In this document: piece by piece, positions 18,064 to 25,977 of the stretch
How positions within the stretch are numbered: position 1 is the first letter of the stretch
How the letters are laid out: each line of letters starts with the position of its first letter
Assembly (NCBI GenBank): GCA_017942165.1
Contig: JAGKSB010000018.1
Coordinates: forward strand, 1-47,265
Length of the DNA: 47,265 nucleotides
Origin: Rhinopithecimicrobium faecis
GTDB taxonomy: Bacteria > Bacteroidota > Bacteroidia > Sphingobacteriales > Sphingobacteriaceae
Direction: 5' to 3'
The notes under the pieces: model-generated
What the model was told of the DNA's origin: nothing
Seen by the model: only the letters and a program-made list of their open reading frames with translations
Databases searched by the model: none
Program-made: the position numbers and the translations under genes

Positions 18064-18810
18064 ATGAAACTTTATTACAAAAACAGAAGTAACAGTTACT
18101 TCGTAAGTAATCCAAAGACGTTTGAGAATAAAGCGATTTCTGAAGACATTGTTTCTGAAGCTTATTACTATGCATATCATATGATCTATGCTGCAGGCTT
18201 TGAACAGCGGTTTCCCGATATACCCAATAATCATTATTCCAAGTTGTCACTTTTCTGTAACATCTTTCAAGTTAAGTTATCTGAAGTTTTAATTTATTCA
18301 GCTTTTGTGAAGTCGAATAGAACTCCAGAGATGACCGCTATAAAAGTTAAAAGCCAGGGGATTATTGAGTTTTGTGATATGGTTTGTGAGGGTCAGAATA
18401 TCAAGATCAAAACAGGTGTAGAGAGTGAGGATATTTTCACTTTGGAGCAGTCTAAATGGAATAAAGATGGTTTTTTTATTCCAGGTTTGAAAGAAGATAC
18501 AAAAGGGCTTTATGATTATTTTCTAATGGTTCGTTTGTCCAAGGATCTCTCCGAGTTTCTGCAGACTATACGTAAAATGAATATAGATCTGCCTTCCGAC
18601 GAGCAGCTATTTAAAAAGATGTTACCTAAGAAAATAACCTATGATATACCAGGTTTTTTTAGTCAATCAAAATTAAAACAATTGATAAATAAGGATTATG
18701 TGCTTCCAAAAGATGCTTTAATAAATCCAGATCGTATTGTTGAAAGTGATAAATACTACTTGCAAACAGGTAATTTACGTGAGTTTTCTGAATTAATTTC
18801 TGAACTTTAA
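18064..18810 (+). CDS. Uncharacterised protein (248 aa)
   Basis: I do not recognise a family. No signal peptide, membrane helix or repeat. Composition is Lys/Tyr/Phe/Ile-rich, and a mixed alpha-beta fold is likely: an early helix VSEAYYYAYHMIYAAGFEQR, a helical FLMVRLSKDLSEFLQTIRKM, and a C-terminal YYLQTGNLREFSELISEL. Cytoplasmic. ATG at 18064 follows about 660 bp of very AT-rich DNA, and a strong hairpin follows the gene. The isolation, AT-rich surroundings and lack of known domain suggest a lineage-specific or acquired gene. Confidence 0.7.
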   Translation: MKLYYKNRSNSYFVSNPKTFENKAISEDIVSEAYYYAYHMIYAAGFEQRFPDIPNNHYSKLSLFCNIFQVKLSEVLIYSAFVKSNRTPEMTAIKVKSQGIIEFCDMVCEGQNIKIKTGVESEDIFTLEQSKWNKDGFFIPGLKEDTKGLYDYFLMVRLSKDLSEFLQTIRKMNIDLPSDEQLFKKMLPKKITYDIPGFFSQSKLKQLINKDYVLPKDALINPDRIVESDKYYLQTGNLREFSELISEL

Positions 18811-18872
18811 TAAATTAGTATATTTTTTCTATAGATAATATATAATTTAATCTTTCAGTTATAGGATGCAAA

Positions 18873-18909
18873 GAGCGCTATAGGGCTTTATAAAGTGCCC
18901 TATTAGCTC
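18873..18909. terminator. Hairpin after the 248-aa unknown gene
   Basis: GAGC-gct-ATAGGGC ... GCCCTAT-ta-GCTC (inner arms 18880-18886 and 18897-18903) with extra pairing in the loop. No T tract follows, so terminator function is only likely. It could instead belong to the leader of the dismutase gene. Confidence 0.5.
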
Positions 18910-18932
18910 CTTGTGCTGGCGATAAAAAGAGT

Positions 18933-18948
18933 TGTCATTTTTATGACA
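18933..18948. promoter_or_regulatory. Palindromic operator candidate upstream of the superoxide dismutase gene
   Basis: TGTCAT-TTTT-ATGACA is a perfect 6-bp inverted repeat with a 4-bp centre, 84 bp before the ATG at 19032. The size and symmetry suit a dimeric regulator; the regulator is not known. Confidence 0.45.
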
Positions 18949-19031
18949 TTCAATAAATAATTTTTCTTTTTAAAATTCGTTATTTTAGCGTTGGATTTAA
19001 TGTGTAAATTAACAGCCTTAAACTATAACGT

Positions 19032-19742
19032 ATGTCAACACGTAGAAATTTTTTTAAAAATACCGCTAAGATGGGATTAGCGATAGCTATTTCAGCTACC
19101 ATATTAGGAGACTTATCATTTGCGCAAACAGCTTCAAAAGTTCGTTTACAATTTAAACAAGTGACATTACCGTACGCGTATGATGCTTTAGAGCCTAATA
19201 TTGATGCTCAGACAATGGAGATTCACTATACACGCCATCATGTCTCTTATTTAAAGGCTGTCAATGAAGCTATTGAAGCGGAGAAAATTGAGGAGCCTTC
19301 TGAGGAGCAGTTTTTAGCGAATATATCTAAGTATTCTGTAAAAGCAAGAAATAATGCAGGCGGTACATGGAATCATAATTTCTTTTGGGAAAGCCTTTCA
19401 CCGAAGTCGTCCCTTCCATCAGGAAAAGTTTTACGTTTAATAGAAGAGTCTTTTGGTTCTTTTGATGCGTTTAAGCAACAGTTTGAGGTAGCTGCTACCA
19501 CAAGATTTGGTTCCGGATGGGCTTGGTTAATATTAGATGATTCAGGTAAATTAAAGATTACTTCAACTCCGAATCAAGATAATCCTTTGATGGATGTCGC
19601 TGAAGTTCGCGGAATTCCTGTTTTAGGATTAGATGTTTGGGAGCATGCTTACTACTTAAAGTATCAAAATAAACGTGCTGATTATATTAAAAATTGGTGG
19701 AATATTGTGAATTGGAAGAAAGTAGCCGAGCGTATTGGCTAA
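19032..19742 (+). CDS. Exported superoxide dismutase, Mn-type features
   Basis: 236 aa of the Fe/Mn superoxide dismutase family. Metal ligands are H65 (MEIHYTRHH), H115 (GTWNHNFFW), D201 and H205 (LDVWEHAYYL). The Gly pair before WNH and Q182 in TPNQDNPL are typical of Mn rather than Fe enzymes, but metal use must be measured. Unlike the usual cytoplasmic form, it begins with a twin-arginine-like leader (TRRNFFK, hydrophobic core 14-29, FAQ), so it is probably exported folded through Tat to the periplasm, where it would remove superoxide. Monocistronic. Confidence 0.93.
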   Translation: MSTRRNFFKNTAKMGLAIAISATILGDLSFAQTASKVRLQFKQVTLPYAYDALEPNIDAQTMEIHYTRHHVSYLKAVNEAIEAEKIEEPSEEQFLANISKYSVKARNNAGGTWNHNFFWESLSPKSSLPSGKVLRLIEESFGSFDAFKQQFEVAATTRFGSGWAWLILDDSGKLKITSTPNQDNPLMDVAEVRGIPVLGLDVWEHAYYLKYQNKRADYIKNWWNIVNWKKVAERIG

Positions 19743-19784
19743 TAAGTTAAGCATTCTTAGTAATTTCAAAAGGAGCATATTGAC

Positions 19785-19821
19785 AATGCCCCCAAAAAGT
19801 TAGACACTTTCTGGGGGCATT
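19785..19821. terminator. Hairpin between dismutase and sugar kinase genes, resembling joined IS ends
   Basis: Arms AATGCCCCCA (19785-19794) and TGGGGGCATT (19812-19821) with inner pairing AAAGT/ACTTT, followed by TTTTT on the plus strand. It should terminate dismutase transcription. The arm sequence GCCCCCAAAAAGTT is almost the same as GCCCCCAATAAGTT next to the transposase at the left window edge. Confidence 0.75.
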
Positions 19822-19877
19822 TTTTATGGTGTTAACTCTTATACTTTAAGTATATTTACGATAGTAACCTAAAAATT

Positions 19878-20789
19878 ATGAACAATTTAACGCTTAAATA
19901 TGCCAGCTGCTATGGTGAGGTATTATGGGATAATCTGCCATCAGGTCCCCGGGTAGGAGGTGCGCCTTTAAATGTGTGCTACCATTTAGAAAAATGTGGT
20001 ATTTCCACCGCAATTATCTCACAAGTGGGAGCGGACCCTTCGGGAAAGAAATTGCAGGATGCCCTGCAAGAGTTAGGTGTCAATACGGCCTACTGTACCA
20101 CGGATTCTCAGCATCCTACATCCTCGGTGGAAGTGGAATTTACTAGCCATGGTGATGTAACCTACGATATTGTTCGGAATGTAGCTTGGGATTATATCAG
20201 CTACCAAGAAGAGGTAGCACAGTATGTGCGTCAATCTGAGGTTTTTGTATTTGGTAGCTTAGGTGCTCGTAACACGGTTTCCTATACGACCTTGTTAGCC
20301 TATCTAGCCGTTGCAAATTGGGTGGTTATGGATATTAATCTACGTGCGCCACACTATGAGGCTGCTAAGATGGTAACGCTCCTAAAATATTGTGCTACAT
20401 TAAAGTTAAACTATGAGGAGTTGTTTGTCGTAGCGGAATGGTCTGCGATAGCGGGTAAGGATGAGTATGCGCTAATGGAGGCGCTTTTTGTGATCTATCC
20501 AAATCTTACAGAGATAATTCTAACAAAAGGGGCGGAGGGAGCGATCTACCTTTCTCGCGAAGAGCGTTATAGCGTTGCTGCTTTGCCTATTACGGTGGGC
20601 GATACGATTGGGAGTGGAGATTCTTTTTTAGCGGCTTTTATTGCCGGTAAGTTGTCCGGTAAGAAAATCCCTATCTGCTTGGAGGAGGCGGCTTCCTTAA
20701 GTGCCTATGTCGCGAGTCAAGAGGGTGCTTGTCCGGCGTATACCGCAGAAACTATAAGCGCATTTAAGGCGCAATTTACGGGTAAATAG
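19878..20789 (+). CDS. PfkB-family carbohydrate kinase (fructokinase-like)
   Basis: 303 aa ribokinase-fold kinase. The substrate-side motif VGGAPLNVCYHLEKCG (26-41) and the PfkB signature DTIGSGDSFLAAF with catalytic D248 are present, as are MDINLRAPHY and the ATP-site ILTKGAEGA. The VGGAPLNV form and the short N-terminus are like bacterial fructokinases, so phosphorylation of fructose or a related sugar is likely. There is no sugar transporter or regulator next to it, so the substrate is inferred only. Convergent with the DEAD-box gene; the 34-bp gap shows no clear terminator. Confidence 0.88.
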   Translation: MNNLTLKYASCYGEVLWDNLPSGPRVGGAPLNVCYHLEKCGISTAIISQVGADPSGKKLQDALQELGVNTAYCTTDSQHPTSSVEVEFTSHGDVTYDIVRNVAWDYISYQEEVAQYVRQSEVFVFGSLGARNTVSYTTLLAYLAVANWVVMDINLRAPHYEAAKMVTLLKYCATLKLNYEELFVVAEWSAIAGKDEYALMEALFVIYPNLTEIILTKGAEGAIYLSREERYSVAALPITVGDTIGSGDSFLAAFIAGKLSGKKIPICLEEAASLSAYVASQEGACPAYTAETISAFKAQFTGK

Positions 20790-20823
20790 CGCCTTATATA
20801 CGTATGTATTTATTCGGTTTTTT

Positions 20824-21972
20824 TTAATAGCCGTGAAGGTTTACTTCTTCGGTGCTTAAAAGCGGGATTTCAAGTTTATTTTTCTTTTGAATAAGTGCAA
20901 AATGCTGCTCTTCTTCAGGGCTAATTAGGGAGATGGCAACTCCTTCCTTGCCGGCTCTTCCTGTCCGTCCGATACGGTGGATATAATCCTGTGGTGAGCG
21001 TGGAAGTTCGTAGTTAATAACTGTTTCAAGCTCCTCGATATGTATACCACGGCCGATTAGATCAGTCGCTATCAGGACTTGAATTTTCCCGCGTTTAAAT
21101 TCTTCAAGAGTAATTAATCGTGCGGACTGCGACTTCTGGCTATTGATGGTCGTTGCAAGAATTTTATTTCTTTTTAATTTTGTCATCAGCTTTTCAGCTG
21201 TATGAATCGCAGAGACAAATATTAATACCTTATTAACCTGTTTTGATTTTATAAGATACCGTAGAAACGGCCCTTTACGCTCTTCGGAAACTTGGTAAGC
21301 GACCTGTTTGATCGCCAGTTGTTCCTTTGCTTGTGGTAATCCTTCTACTTCAATGCAAGTAGGCACAACACCAATACGAGCTGTAATGGCTTCAATTTTT
21401 TGCGATTTTGTGGCTGAAAACAACAGTGTTTGCAACTTTTTAGGGCAAGATTTCAGGATGCGATCTAACTCTTCCTCAAAGCCTGTATACAATAATTTGT
21501 CAGCTTCATCAATTACTAGGAACTGAAGATTTGATAAGCTTAGTGCATTTTTTTCCAATAAGTCTAAGAGACGTCCTGGGGTTGCTATCAGGATTTCTAC
21601 TCCTAACATAGCTTTCATCTGTGGATTAATGGAAACGCCACCATATACCGCCATGGTTTTAATTTCTCTTTTTAGGCGTAGTTTATAGGTGTTAAATTCC
21701 TGAAGTACTTGATCTGCTAGTTCGCGCGTAGGGACCAATACCAAGCTATGAATAGCACGATTTCTAAGAATCTTCTGCTCTTGAAGTTGGTTTAAAATGG
21801 GCCATACATAACTCGCCGTCTTGCCAGATCCTGTAGGGGCAATAGCCATCAGGTGCTGACCATCGAGAATTTTTGGCACCGCCAATTCTTGAATAGGTGC
21901 CGGCTGCGTAAGTCCAGCTTGTTTAATAGATGCTATAAGATAGGAGGACAATCCTAGGTGTTCAAATGCCAT
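20824..21972 (-). CDS. DEAD-box RNA helicase (short form)
   Basis: 382 aa. All helicase motifs are present: Q motif (FEHLGLSSYL...PAPIQ), motif I APTGSGKT, Ia PTRELA, Ib TPGRLL, II DEAD, III SAT, and VI HRIGRTGR. There is almost no C-terminal extension after the core, unlike the RhlE-like paralogue at 28826. It probably remodels RNA in ribosome assembly or decay. The frame continues upstream to a TTG at 21993, but that TTG is part of the -7 element, so ATG 21972 is the start. Confidence 0.93.
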   Translation of the reverse strand: MAFEHLGLSSYLIASIKQAGLTQPAPIQELAVPKILDGQHLMAIAPTGSGKTASYVWPILNQLQEQKILRNRAIHSLVLVPTRELADQVLQEFNTYKLRLKREIKTMAVYGGVSINPQMKAMLGVEILIATPGRLLDLLEKNALSLSNLQFLVIDEADKLLYTGFEEELDRILKSCPKKLQTLLFSATKSQKIEAITARIGVVPTCIEVEGLPQAKEQLAIKQVAYQVSEERKGPFLRYLIKSKQVNKVLIFVSAIHTAEKLMTKLKRNKILATTINSQKSQSARLITLEEFKRGKIQVLIATDLIGRGIHIEELETVINYELPRSPQDYIHRIGRTGRAGKEGVAISLISPEEEQHFALIQKKNKLEIPLLSTEEVNLHGY

Positions 21973-21990
21973 ATTGTAATTTATATCCAG

Positions 21991-21998
21991 CAAAGATA
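21991..21998 (-). promoter_or_regulatory. -7 element of the DEAD-box gene at 20824
   Basis: TATCTTTG on the minus strand, 18 bases before the ATG at 21972. Confidence 0.6.
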
Positions 21999-22005
21999 CT
22001 TATTC

Positions 22006-22051
22006 TAACGCTGCTTCCTGATATAAAATAACGCTGCTTCCTGATATAAAA
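22006..22051. repeat. 23-bp perfect tandem duplication in the DEAD-box promoter
   Basis: Two identical 23-bp copies (22006-22028 and 22029-22051; core ACGCTGCTTCCTGATAT) directly upstream of the -7 element, spanning the expected -33 region. Confidence 0.9.
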
Positions 22052-22116
22052 TAATGTAGGCCCCATTATTAAATTTAATAATCGGGCTTAACATCCTGCC
22101 TTACTCCAGTAGCTCC

Positions 22117-22605
22117 TTAAATTTTTACGTATAAATTTTTTCGCCCTACTTTCATTACTATGCTCAGTTGCTTTTTATTCACAAAGTTTCTGAGTACACC
22201 AGAAATAGCAATGGAAGTATTCTCTTTCTTAGAAATTAGGCCTAAACGAAGTAGTTCCTCCTGAATCAAGGCCGAGCTTTTAGGCTCATCGAGAAAGTCT
22301 GTCTCGATAATATGGGCACGGATGCTATGTGTGAGGCGTTTCTTTTTATTCGGTGTTAAATTATTGTACTGCTGATTTTCAATAATGGTTGGCTGGCTTA
22401 ATAGTTTCTTTAGGGAATAATTAATTTTCAAAGCATAATGAAGGTACAGGTCTATATTGACAATCACTCCATTTTCAATTTTATTAATCGTACTTAAAGC
22501 AAGTCCAGATATATCGGCAAAATCCTTAATAGTGTAACCATAGCTGGTGCGCTTACTCTTAAATTCTTTACCTATAGCGTGACGGATATTTTGATGATTA
22601 ATCAT
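22117..22605 (-). CDS. XRE-family helix-turn-helix protein
   Basis: 162 aa. Residues about 9-65 form an XRE (lambda-repressor-like) DNA-binding domain: IGKEFKSKRTSYGYTIKDFA, then the recognition part LALSTINKIENG. The C-terminal part (about 80-162) is basic, unassigned and possibly a winged-helix-like region (SALIQEELLRLGLISKKEN). It is a likely transcription regulator with unknown targets; it stands alone between the DEAD-box gene and a 341-bp AT-rich spacer. ATG start at 22605. Confidence 0.82.
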   Translation of the reverse strand: MINHQNIRHAIGKEFKSKRTSYGYTIKDFADISGLALSTINKIENGVIVNIDLYLHYALKINYSLKKLLSQPTIIENQQYNNLTPNKKKRLTHSIRAHIIETDFLDEPKSSALIQEELLRLGLISKKENTSIAISGVLRNFVNKKQLSIVMKVGRKNLYVKI

Positions 22606-22946
22606 ATGTTTAAATGTATTTAAATGAAGTAATATTTATTTAAAATTAAAGTAACTCTTTTGGAAGTTTAAAATTATAAAATATTTCTCTTAAATTAAAA
22701 CTTTAACGAAATAATTATGCATAAACTTTAATCAGGAAAATAAAAAATTAATATAAGTCATTATTTATCCTGAATTAAAGGTTCTGCTTGTCTGATATAG
22801 ATAATTTATTACGAATAACTTAGCTTCGGTCTTTCCGCTATTTTTAATGCATGGAGGCATCGTATTATGGTTGAATTATTGTAATTTTGGCAGCTCAAAA
22901 AGGTCGTGCTTTTTATAGGTCGACTATTTACTCTTAATAGGAAAGT
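22606..22946. other. AT-rich spacer between divergent XRE and FAA-hydrolase genes
   Basis: 341 bp with the promoters of both flanking genes presumably inside. No reading frame, RNA gene or clear palindrome that I can support; no perfect TAnnTTTG element found. Confidence 0.5.
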
Positions 22947-23807
22947 ATGAAATTATTTAGATACGGTGAGAAAGGTGCAGAAAAACCTGGGGTATTACTT
23001 CAGGATAAGCATTTCGATATAAGCACATTTGGCGAAGATTTTACAAATAATTTTATTGCTACAGGCGGTTTATCACGCTTAGCAGAATTCTTGGCTAAGG
23101 ATCAGCAGCATTTAAAAGAGATTCCAGCAGGCGCTCGACTGGGAACACCTTTAGCAAATCCGAGTAAGATCGTTTGTGCTGGGTTAAATTATACAGATCA
23201 TGTGGCTGAAACTGGGTTTACGCAAGAAGCGGAACCTATTTTATTTATGAAAGCTATTTCAGCATTAAATGGCCCTTATGATGGTGTTACTATTCCGAAG
23301 GGATCACTGGAAACTGATTGGGAGACAGAATTAGCGTTGGTAATTGCGAAGGAGGGTACCAACATAACGCGTGCAGAGGTTGCTGATTATATTGCGGGAT
23401 ATGTGTTAATTAATGATATCTCCGAGCGTGCCTATATGAAGAAGCGTGGCGGAACATGGGATAAAGGAAAGGGATGTAATACTTTTGCTCCTGTAGGGCC
23501 TTATTTTGTCACTAAAGATGAAATTTCTGACGTTAATAATTTAAATATCTGGTTGAAATTAAATGGAAAATTGATGCAAGCAGGAAACACAAAAAATTTC
23601 ATTTATGATATAGACACATTACTACCCTATATATCCGAGTTTTTTGGTCTTTTTCCTGGGGACATTATTTCCACGGGCTCTCCCGCGGGAACAGGGATCG
23701 GACAGCATCCACCTCGTTTCTTAAGAGATGGTGATATCATTGAATATGGTATTGACGGATTGGGAGAGGGGAGACAATTGTTTACCGCTTACGAAAACTT
23801 GAAATAA
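22947..23807 (+). CDS. Fumarylacetoacetate hydrolase family protein
   Basis: 286 aa of the FAA hydrolase fold. Visible motifs are VCAGLNYTDHVAE (start of the catalytic domain), LFMKA, the metal-site acid cluster in DWETELALVI, NDISERA, TWDKGKGCNTFAPVGPYFV, and GDIISTGSPAGTGIG. The N-terminal 60 residues form the small cap domain. Relatives include 2-hydroxyhepta-2,4-diene-1,7-dioate isomerases, ureidoglycolate lyase and acylpyruvases; which reaction applies cannot be told. Cytoplasmic, single-gene unit ending at a bidirectional terminator. Confidence 0.9.
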   Translation: MKLFRYGEKGAEKPGVLLQDKHFDISTFGEDFTNNFIATGGLSRLAEFLAKDQQHLKEIPAGARLGTPLANPSKIVCAGLNYTDHVAETGFTQEAEPILFMKAISALNGPYDGVTIPKGSLETDWETELALVIAKEGTNITRAEVADYIAGYVLINDISERAYMKKRGGTWDKGKGCNTFAPVGPYFVTKDEISDVNNLNIWLKLNGKLMQAGNTKNFIYDIDTLLPYISEFFGLFPGDIISTGSPAGTGIGQHPPRFLRDGDIIEYGIDGLGEGRQLFTAYENLK

Positions 23808-23810
23808 GCA

Positions 23811-23850
23811 AAAAAAAACTTGCTTCACAAAAATGAAGCAAGTTTTTTTT
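23811..23850. terminator. Bidirectional terminator
   Basis: A 16-bp perfect stem (23811-23826 and 23835-23850), A8-CTTGCTTC against GAAGCAAG-T8, serves both the FAA-hydrolase gene and the convergent small gene. Confidence 0.93.
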
Positions 23851-23867
23851 AACTCGTTTATTTTAGC

Positions 23868-24113
23868 TTATTTACCTTGTTTAGCCAAGTGAGTGTTTAG
23901 TAAGCTTATTAGATAAAGTTCTGGTTTTGGCATCGTGATAACCGCATCTACTTCTTTATCTTGTGTCTGGCGGATATAGTTAGCTTTTACCTTTCCCCAA
24001 TCTTTTGAAAATAACTTTTTGAATAGTTCTACAAAATCTTGTTCACTGTAATTCGCAGGAAGTCTCTCAACAACTGCTTGAATCTTATCCTCTTTTTTAT
24101 TAATAATTGCCAT
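23868..24113 (-). CDS. Small conserved-looking protein of unknown function (81 aa)
   Basis: No family recognised. Mostly helical, with a basic start (MAIINKKEDKIQAVVERLP), SEQDFVELFKKLFSKDW and a C-terminal PELYLISLLNTHLAKQGK. No signal or membrane segment. The start is well supported: ATG 24113 lies 18 bases after a TACTTTTG -7 element, and the gene has its own terminator. The promoter-gene-terminator arrangement makes a real gene likely. Confidence 0.7.
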   Translation of the reverse strand: MAIINKKEDKIQAVVERLPANYSEQDFVELFKKLFSKDWGKVKANYIRQTQDKEVDAVITMPKPELYLISLLNTHLAKQGK

Positions 24114-24131
24114 GTATAATGTATTTCATTA

Positions 24132-24139
24132 CAAAAGTA
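24132..24139 (-). promoter_or_regulatory. -7 element of the 81-aa gene
   Basis: TACTTTTG on the minus strand, matching TAnnTTTG. Confidence 0.55.
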
Positions 24140-24314
24140 CATAATTTTTTGCTTATACTAGCAGGCAGTTTTTCCTAATCCTAAGCTGGACTTTTTGTAA
24201 CAAAAGTATAGGGTACGCTGTAATCTCGTCACAGTAAAAGGCTATTTCTTACCCCTTTGGGCTTATTTAAATAATAAAGTTTTAATTTATAGGGTTTTTT
24301 CAGGATTTTTAGTT

Positions 24315-24322
24315 TACTTTTG
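24315..24322 (+). promoter_or_regulatory. -7 element candidate for the cold-shock gene
   Basis: TACTTTTG, 195 bases before the ATG at 24518; implies a long leader RNA. Confidence 0.45.
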
Positions 24323-24517
24323 TTTACATATTAGGCTCAGCGATAGATTCATATTATCATCAATTCCCATCATTTTTCTCTGAAAACGATTAGTCCATTT
24401 TTTAGATTGAAGGATATAGGCTTTCGAAAGAATTATCTTGTTTTAATTGCTGAAATTCCGTGCTATTGTAAGATATGTAGCTCTAGATATAACAATTTTT
24501 AAAATAATACAAATTAA
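24323..24517 (+). promoter_or_regulatory. Long 5' leader of the cold-shock-domain gene
   Basis: If transcription starts from the TACTTTTG element at 24315, about 190 nt of untranslated leader precede the ATG. No reading frame is seen in it. Long leaders that refold at low temperature are known for cspA-type mRNAs; here the role is inferred. The rest of the spacer (24140-24314) shows nothing. Confidence 0.4.
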
Positions 24518-24967
24518 ATGGGTTCAGAAACATTCAATAAAAAAGAAAAAGAGAAGAAAAAATTAAAGAAGAGACAAGATAAAGAAGCTAAAAAAGAGGA
24601 TCGTAAGTCTAATTCTAACAAAGGTAAGAGCATGGAAGACATGTTTGCTTATGTTGACGAATATGGTAATATTACATCCACTCCACCAGATCCTACTAAG
24701 AAAATCGAGCCTATTAATTTAGAAGATATTCAGTTAGGTGCTATGAAACGTGAGGAAGAGGATGTAGATCCAATCCGTAAAGGTATTATCGCATTTTTCA
24801 ATGCTCAAAAAGGTTATGGTTTTATCCGTGATCTAAAATCTCAAGATAAGATTTTTGTGCATATGAATGGCTTAATTGATGCCGTTAAAGAGAATGATAA
24901 AGTTACATTCGAAGTGAAAAAAGGTCTGAAAGGATTGAATGCTGTGAATGTGAAACTAGATGTTTAA
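24518..24967 (+). CDS. Cold-shock-domain protein with a lysine-rich N-terminal extension
   Basis: 149 aa. Residues 1-38 are almost all Lys/Glu/Asp/Arg (KKEKEKKKLKKRQDKEAKK) and probably disordered. Residues 85-149 form a cold-shock OB fold with RNP1 (KGYGFIRD) and RNP2 (IFVHM). It binds single-stranded RNA or DNA, probably as an RNA chaperone; the basic tail should strengthen nonspecific RNA contact. The extended form is usual in Bacteroidota, compared with the 70-aa CspA of enterobacteria. It has its own terminator. Confidence 0.92.
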   Translation: MGSETFNKKEKEKKKLKKRQDKEAKKEDRKSNSNKGKSMEDMFAYVDEYGNITSTPPDPTKKIEPINLEDIQLGAMKREEEDVDPIRKGIIAFFNAQKGYGFIRDLKSQDKIFVHMNGLIDAVKENDKVTFEVKKGLKGLNAVNVKLDV

Positions 24968-24999
24968 TCTATTTTAGATTCCATCTACTATATATACAG

Positions 25000-25027
25000 A
25001 AGCCTCCATTATGGGGGCTTTTTTTTT
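25000..25027 (+). terminator. Terminator of the cold-shock gene
   Basis: Stem AAGCCTCCA / TGGGGGCTT (25000-25008 and 25012-25020, one G-T pair) followed by seven T. Confidence 0.9.
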
Positions 25028-25197
25028 GCTTTAATATTCCTCTTCAGCCTTTCTAAAGCATTTTCAACAGATTTCTGCAGTTTTTACAACCCCTACATAA
25101 CTGTGCCACGCCGATGCTTAATGCTAAGGTCAAACTTTTTTCCTACCATTTTATTTTATAACTTGATATAATATACTAACATATAAAGCACGATTTT

Positions 25198-25977
25198 ATG
25201 AAGCAACCTATTGTTGTCATGCGCAATCTTTCCAAGTCGTATGATGGTTTACCAATACTAAAGGAGCTCAACTTAACGATCTATCCCGGCGAGATTATTG
25301 GTTATATAGGTCCCAATGGGGCAGGGAAGTCGACAACTGTAAAAATATTGGCAGGGCTTATCACCGAATTTCAAGGGGAGTTGCTAATAAATGGGATTTC
25401 CATAAAAGATGATCCATTGGCTGTTAAAGCTGAAATTGGCTATGTCCCTGAGTTAGCAGCGCTCTATGAAGTGCTTACCCCTAATGAATATTTTATGTTT
25501 GTGGGAGGCTTACATGGGCTGGATGAGGAGGTGATAATAAGACGTGCTACCAATTTCTTGCAAGCGTTCTCTTTGAGCGACTATGCCGATGTGCCAATGG
25601 ATACATTTTCAAAGGGTATGAGGCAGAAAGTGCTGATTATTGCGGGAATACTCCATAATCCTAAGATACTTATTTTAGATGAGCCCTTATCAGGTTTAGA
25701 CGCAAATGCTGTGATCGTCATAAAAGAGCTTATTACGCAATTGGCAACACGTGGGAAGACTATTTTCTACTGCTCACATATCATGGATGTTGTCGAAAAA
25801 GTATCTGACCGTATTGTCCTTCTGCAGGCTGGAGAAATTATCGCACAGGGCACCATGGAAGAGCTGAAGCAGCGTGAAGGGCAGTCGCTAGAACAACTAT
25901 TTTCCACCTTAACGCAAGAATCCCAGCAGCTTACCTATCAACAGGATTTGAATATTGCCCTTCAAGATTTTAACTAA
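25198..25977 (+). CDS. ABC transporter ATP-binding protein
   Basis: 259 aa with Walker A GPNGAGKST (about 39-47), Q-loop region, signature FSKGMRQKV, Walker B ILILDEPLSGLD and the switch His in YCSHIMDVVEK. The sequence type (LTIYPGEIIGYIGPNGAGK...GYVPE) is that of the ABC-2/DrrA-like exporter ATPases. It powers the membrane protein encoded next; the two genes overlap by one base (TAATG), so they are co-translated. Substrate unknown. Confidence 0.93.
   Translation: MKQPIVVMRNLSKSYDGLPILKELNLTIYPGEIIGYIGPNGAGKSTTVKILAGLITEFQGELLINGISIKDDPLAVKAEIGYVPELAALYEVLTPNEYFMFVGGLHGLDEEVIIRRATNFLQAFSLSDYADVPMDTFSKGMRQKVLIIAGILHNPKILILDEPLSGLDANAVIVIKELITQLATRGKTIFYCSHIMDVVEKVSDRIVLLQAGEIIAQGTMEELKQREGQSLEQLFSTLTQESQQLTYQQDLNIALQDFN

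Noticed and set aside
21973..21993. Earlier TTG start for the first DEAD-box helicase
   Set aside because: The TTG is part of the TATCTTTG promoter element; MAFEHLGL at 21972 is the usual start.
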